Assembly (NCBI GenBank): GCA_900540535.1
Contig: UQGM01000036.1
Coordinates: 1-24,162 of the forward strand
DNA length: 24,162 nt
Source: an uncultured Oscillospiraceae bacterium
GTDB lineage: Bacteria; Bacillota; Clostridia; Oscillospirales; Acutalibacteraceae
Direction: 5' to 3'
Shown: positions 23,528 to 24,162 of the stretch, piece after piece
Layout: every line of letters starts with the position of its first letter
How positions within the stretch are numbered: position 1 is the stretch's first letter
Made by a program: the position numbers and the translations under genes
Notes under the pieces: generated by a model
Databases searched by the model: none
Told to the model about the DNA's origin: nothing
What the model saw: only the letters and a program-made list of their open reading frames with translations

Positions 23528-24162
23528 TTAATTTTCGAGATACATATTCTGTAAATCTGAAATTTCGCTTTGCGTTATGCCGAGAGCTTTATTTATATAT
23601 TCATTTACTGAGCCATAATTTTCTTCTATGTACTTTAAAGAAGCCATAATATAGCTTTCTCTTACCTTGAAAACACCTTCGATGCCGTTTATAACGGTTT
23701 CGTCAGCATTTTGTGATTTGAGAAATTTAACGGCGTTTTCGTATTCGGAGTTTGTAAAAGTATTGGTCATGAGATAATCTTTAATTATGACATCTCTGGG
23801 AACTCCCAAAGCTGTAAGGAGAAGAGTGGTGCCAACGCCTACTCTGTCCTTGCCGGCACTGCAATGCCACAGCACGGAGCCGTTTTCATTGGAAAGAAGC
23901 TCTCTGAAAAAACGTGAGTATTCACGCTGTGCCTGATCTGTTGAAAGAAGAATTTTATATATGCCGGTCATATAATCAACTAAAGTTATCTGTTTTTCCT
24001 GAAGGTAACTGAACAGCTCTGCAATAACATCACGTTCGCTTTCTTCGTCGTGAGTAATGCCCATTGCTTCTTCGCTCATTATGGGAGCCCATATGTACTG
24101 CACATTATCCAGTATGGGATCAGGTTTTTCACTGCGCTCGGCACCGGTTCGGAAATCCACAA
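23528..24162 (-). CDS. Tyrosine-protein phosphatase (Y_phosphatase3 type), N-terminus outside the window
   Basis: The visible 211 residues run off the right edge; the apparent start at 24158-24160 is a GTG coding an internal Val in the V-D-F-R-T strand of the fold. The catalytic loop is H-C-S-A-G-K-D-R-V-G, with the cysteine nucleophile and the arginine of the C-x5-R motif and the extra Lys seen in MptpB-like phosphatases. These enzymes remove phosphate from tyrosine or, in some members, from phosphoinositides. A D-Y-L-M-T-N segment follows, as usual in the family. The protein is likely cytoplasmic, though its N-terminus cannot be seen. Confidence 0.88.
   Translation of the reverse strand, partial: VDFRTGAERSEKPDPILDNVQYIWAPIMSEEAMGITHDEESERDVIAELFSYLQEKQITLVDYMTGIYKILLSTDQAQREYSRFFRELLSNENGSVLWHCSAGKDRVGVGTTLLLTALGVPRDVIIKDYLMTNTFTNSEYENAVKFLKSQNADETVINGIEGVFKVRESYIMASLKYIEENYGSVNEYINKALGITQSEISDLQNMYLEN

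Noticed and set aside
1..24162. CRISPR arrays, insertion sequences, prophage or integrase genes
   Set aside because: I saw no regularly spaced repeats, transposase, recombinase or phage structural gene in the window.

Overview
The window looks like chromosome from a low-to-moderate-GC Gram-positive Clostridia member, most like an Oscillospiraceae/Ruminococcus-type gut bacterium. The evidence is the strong GGAGG/AGGTGA ribosome sites, the rpsO-pnp pair, zinc-ribbon protein kinases with PASTA proteins, BspA-type LRR lipoproteins and the YitT-type, DUF6056-like, DUF4003-like and DUF6483-like families. This placement is inferred from gene content only; no rRNA is present.

Layout. Positions 1-510 hold two truncated pieces on the minus strand: the first codons of an FGGY-type sugar kinase and ribosomal protein L10 (rplJ) lacking about its first 25-30 codons. 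L10 runs directly into a plus-strand PASTA protein that has lost its own N-terminus, so a chimeric join or rearrangement at about 500-510 is likely. Positions 510-7660 form an AT-rich plus-strand signalling block: a surface protein with six PASTA repeats, three bacterial Ig-like domains and a Tyr/Trp/Ser-rich tail; a zinc-ribbon FHA protein; a zinc-ribbon Ser/Thr kinase fused through a membrane segment to a solute-binding-protein-like outer domain; and a helical protein that may be a type VII secretion substrate. A terminator follows. Positions 8024-8599 carry a small DUF6483-like gene and tRNA-Ser(CGA) on the minus strand.

Positions 8850-12870 are a plus-strand run: hisH, hisF, a YitT-type membrane protein, a SRPBCC protein and a multi-pass DUF6056-like membrane protein. 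Positions 12952-16229 are minus-strand: a Usp-like protein, and an MFS/GPH transporter followed closely by an LRR lipoprotein. Positions 16625-19455 are the housekeeping rpsO-pnp unit with a clear promoter, a structured leader and a terminator. Positions 19560-22290 hold four tandem paralogous six-helix membrane genes; the second is interrupted by an in-frame TAG and is very similar to the third. Positions 22394-24162 hold a DUF4003-like gene and a partial HCxAGKDR-type tyrosine phosphatase on the minus strand.

How the genes work together. The most unusual block is 510-7660. Its parts (phosphopeptide-binding FHA, kinase with an outer ligand-binding-like domain, PASTA/Ig surface protein, ESX-like protein) suggest envelope sensing coupled to phosphorylation and perhaps protein export. 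No secretion ATPase is seen in the window, so the secretion link is an inference. The rest is mostly ordinary chromosome, apart from the tandem membrane array at 19724-22213.
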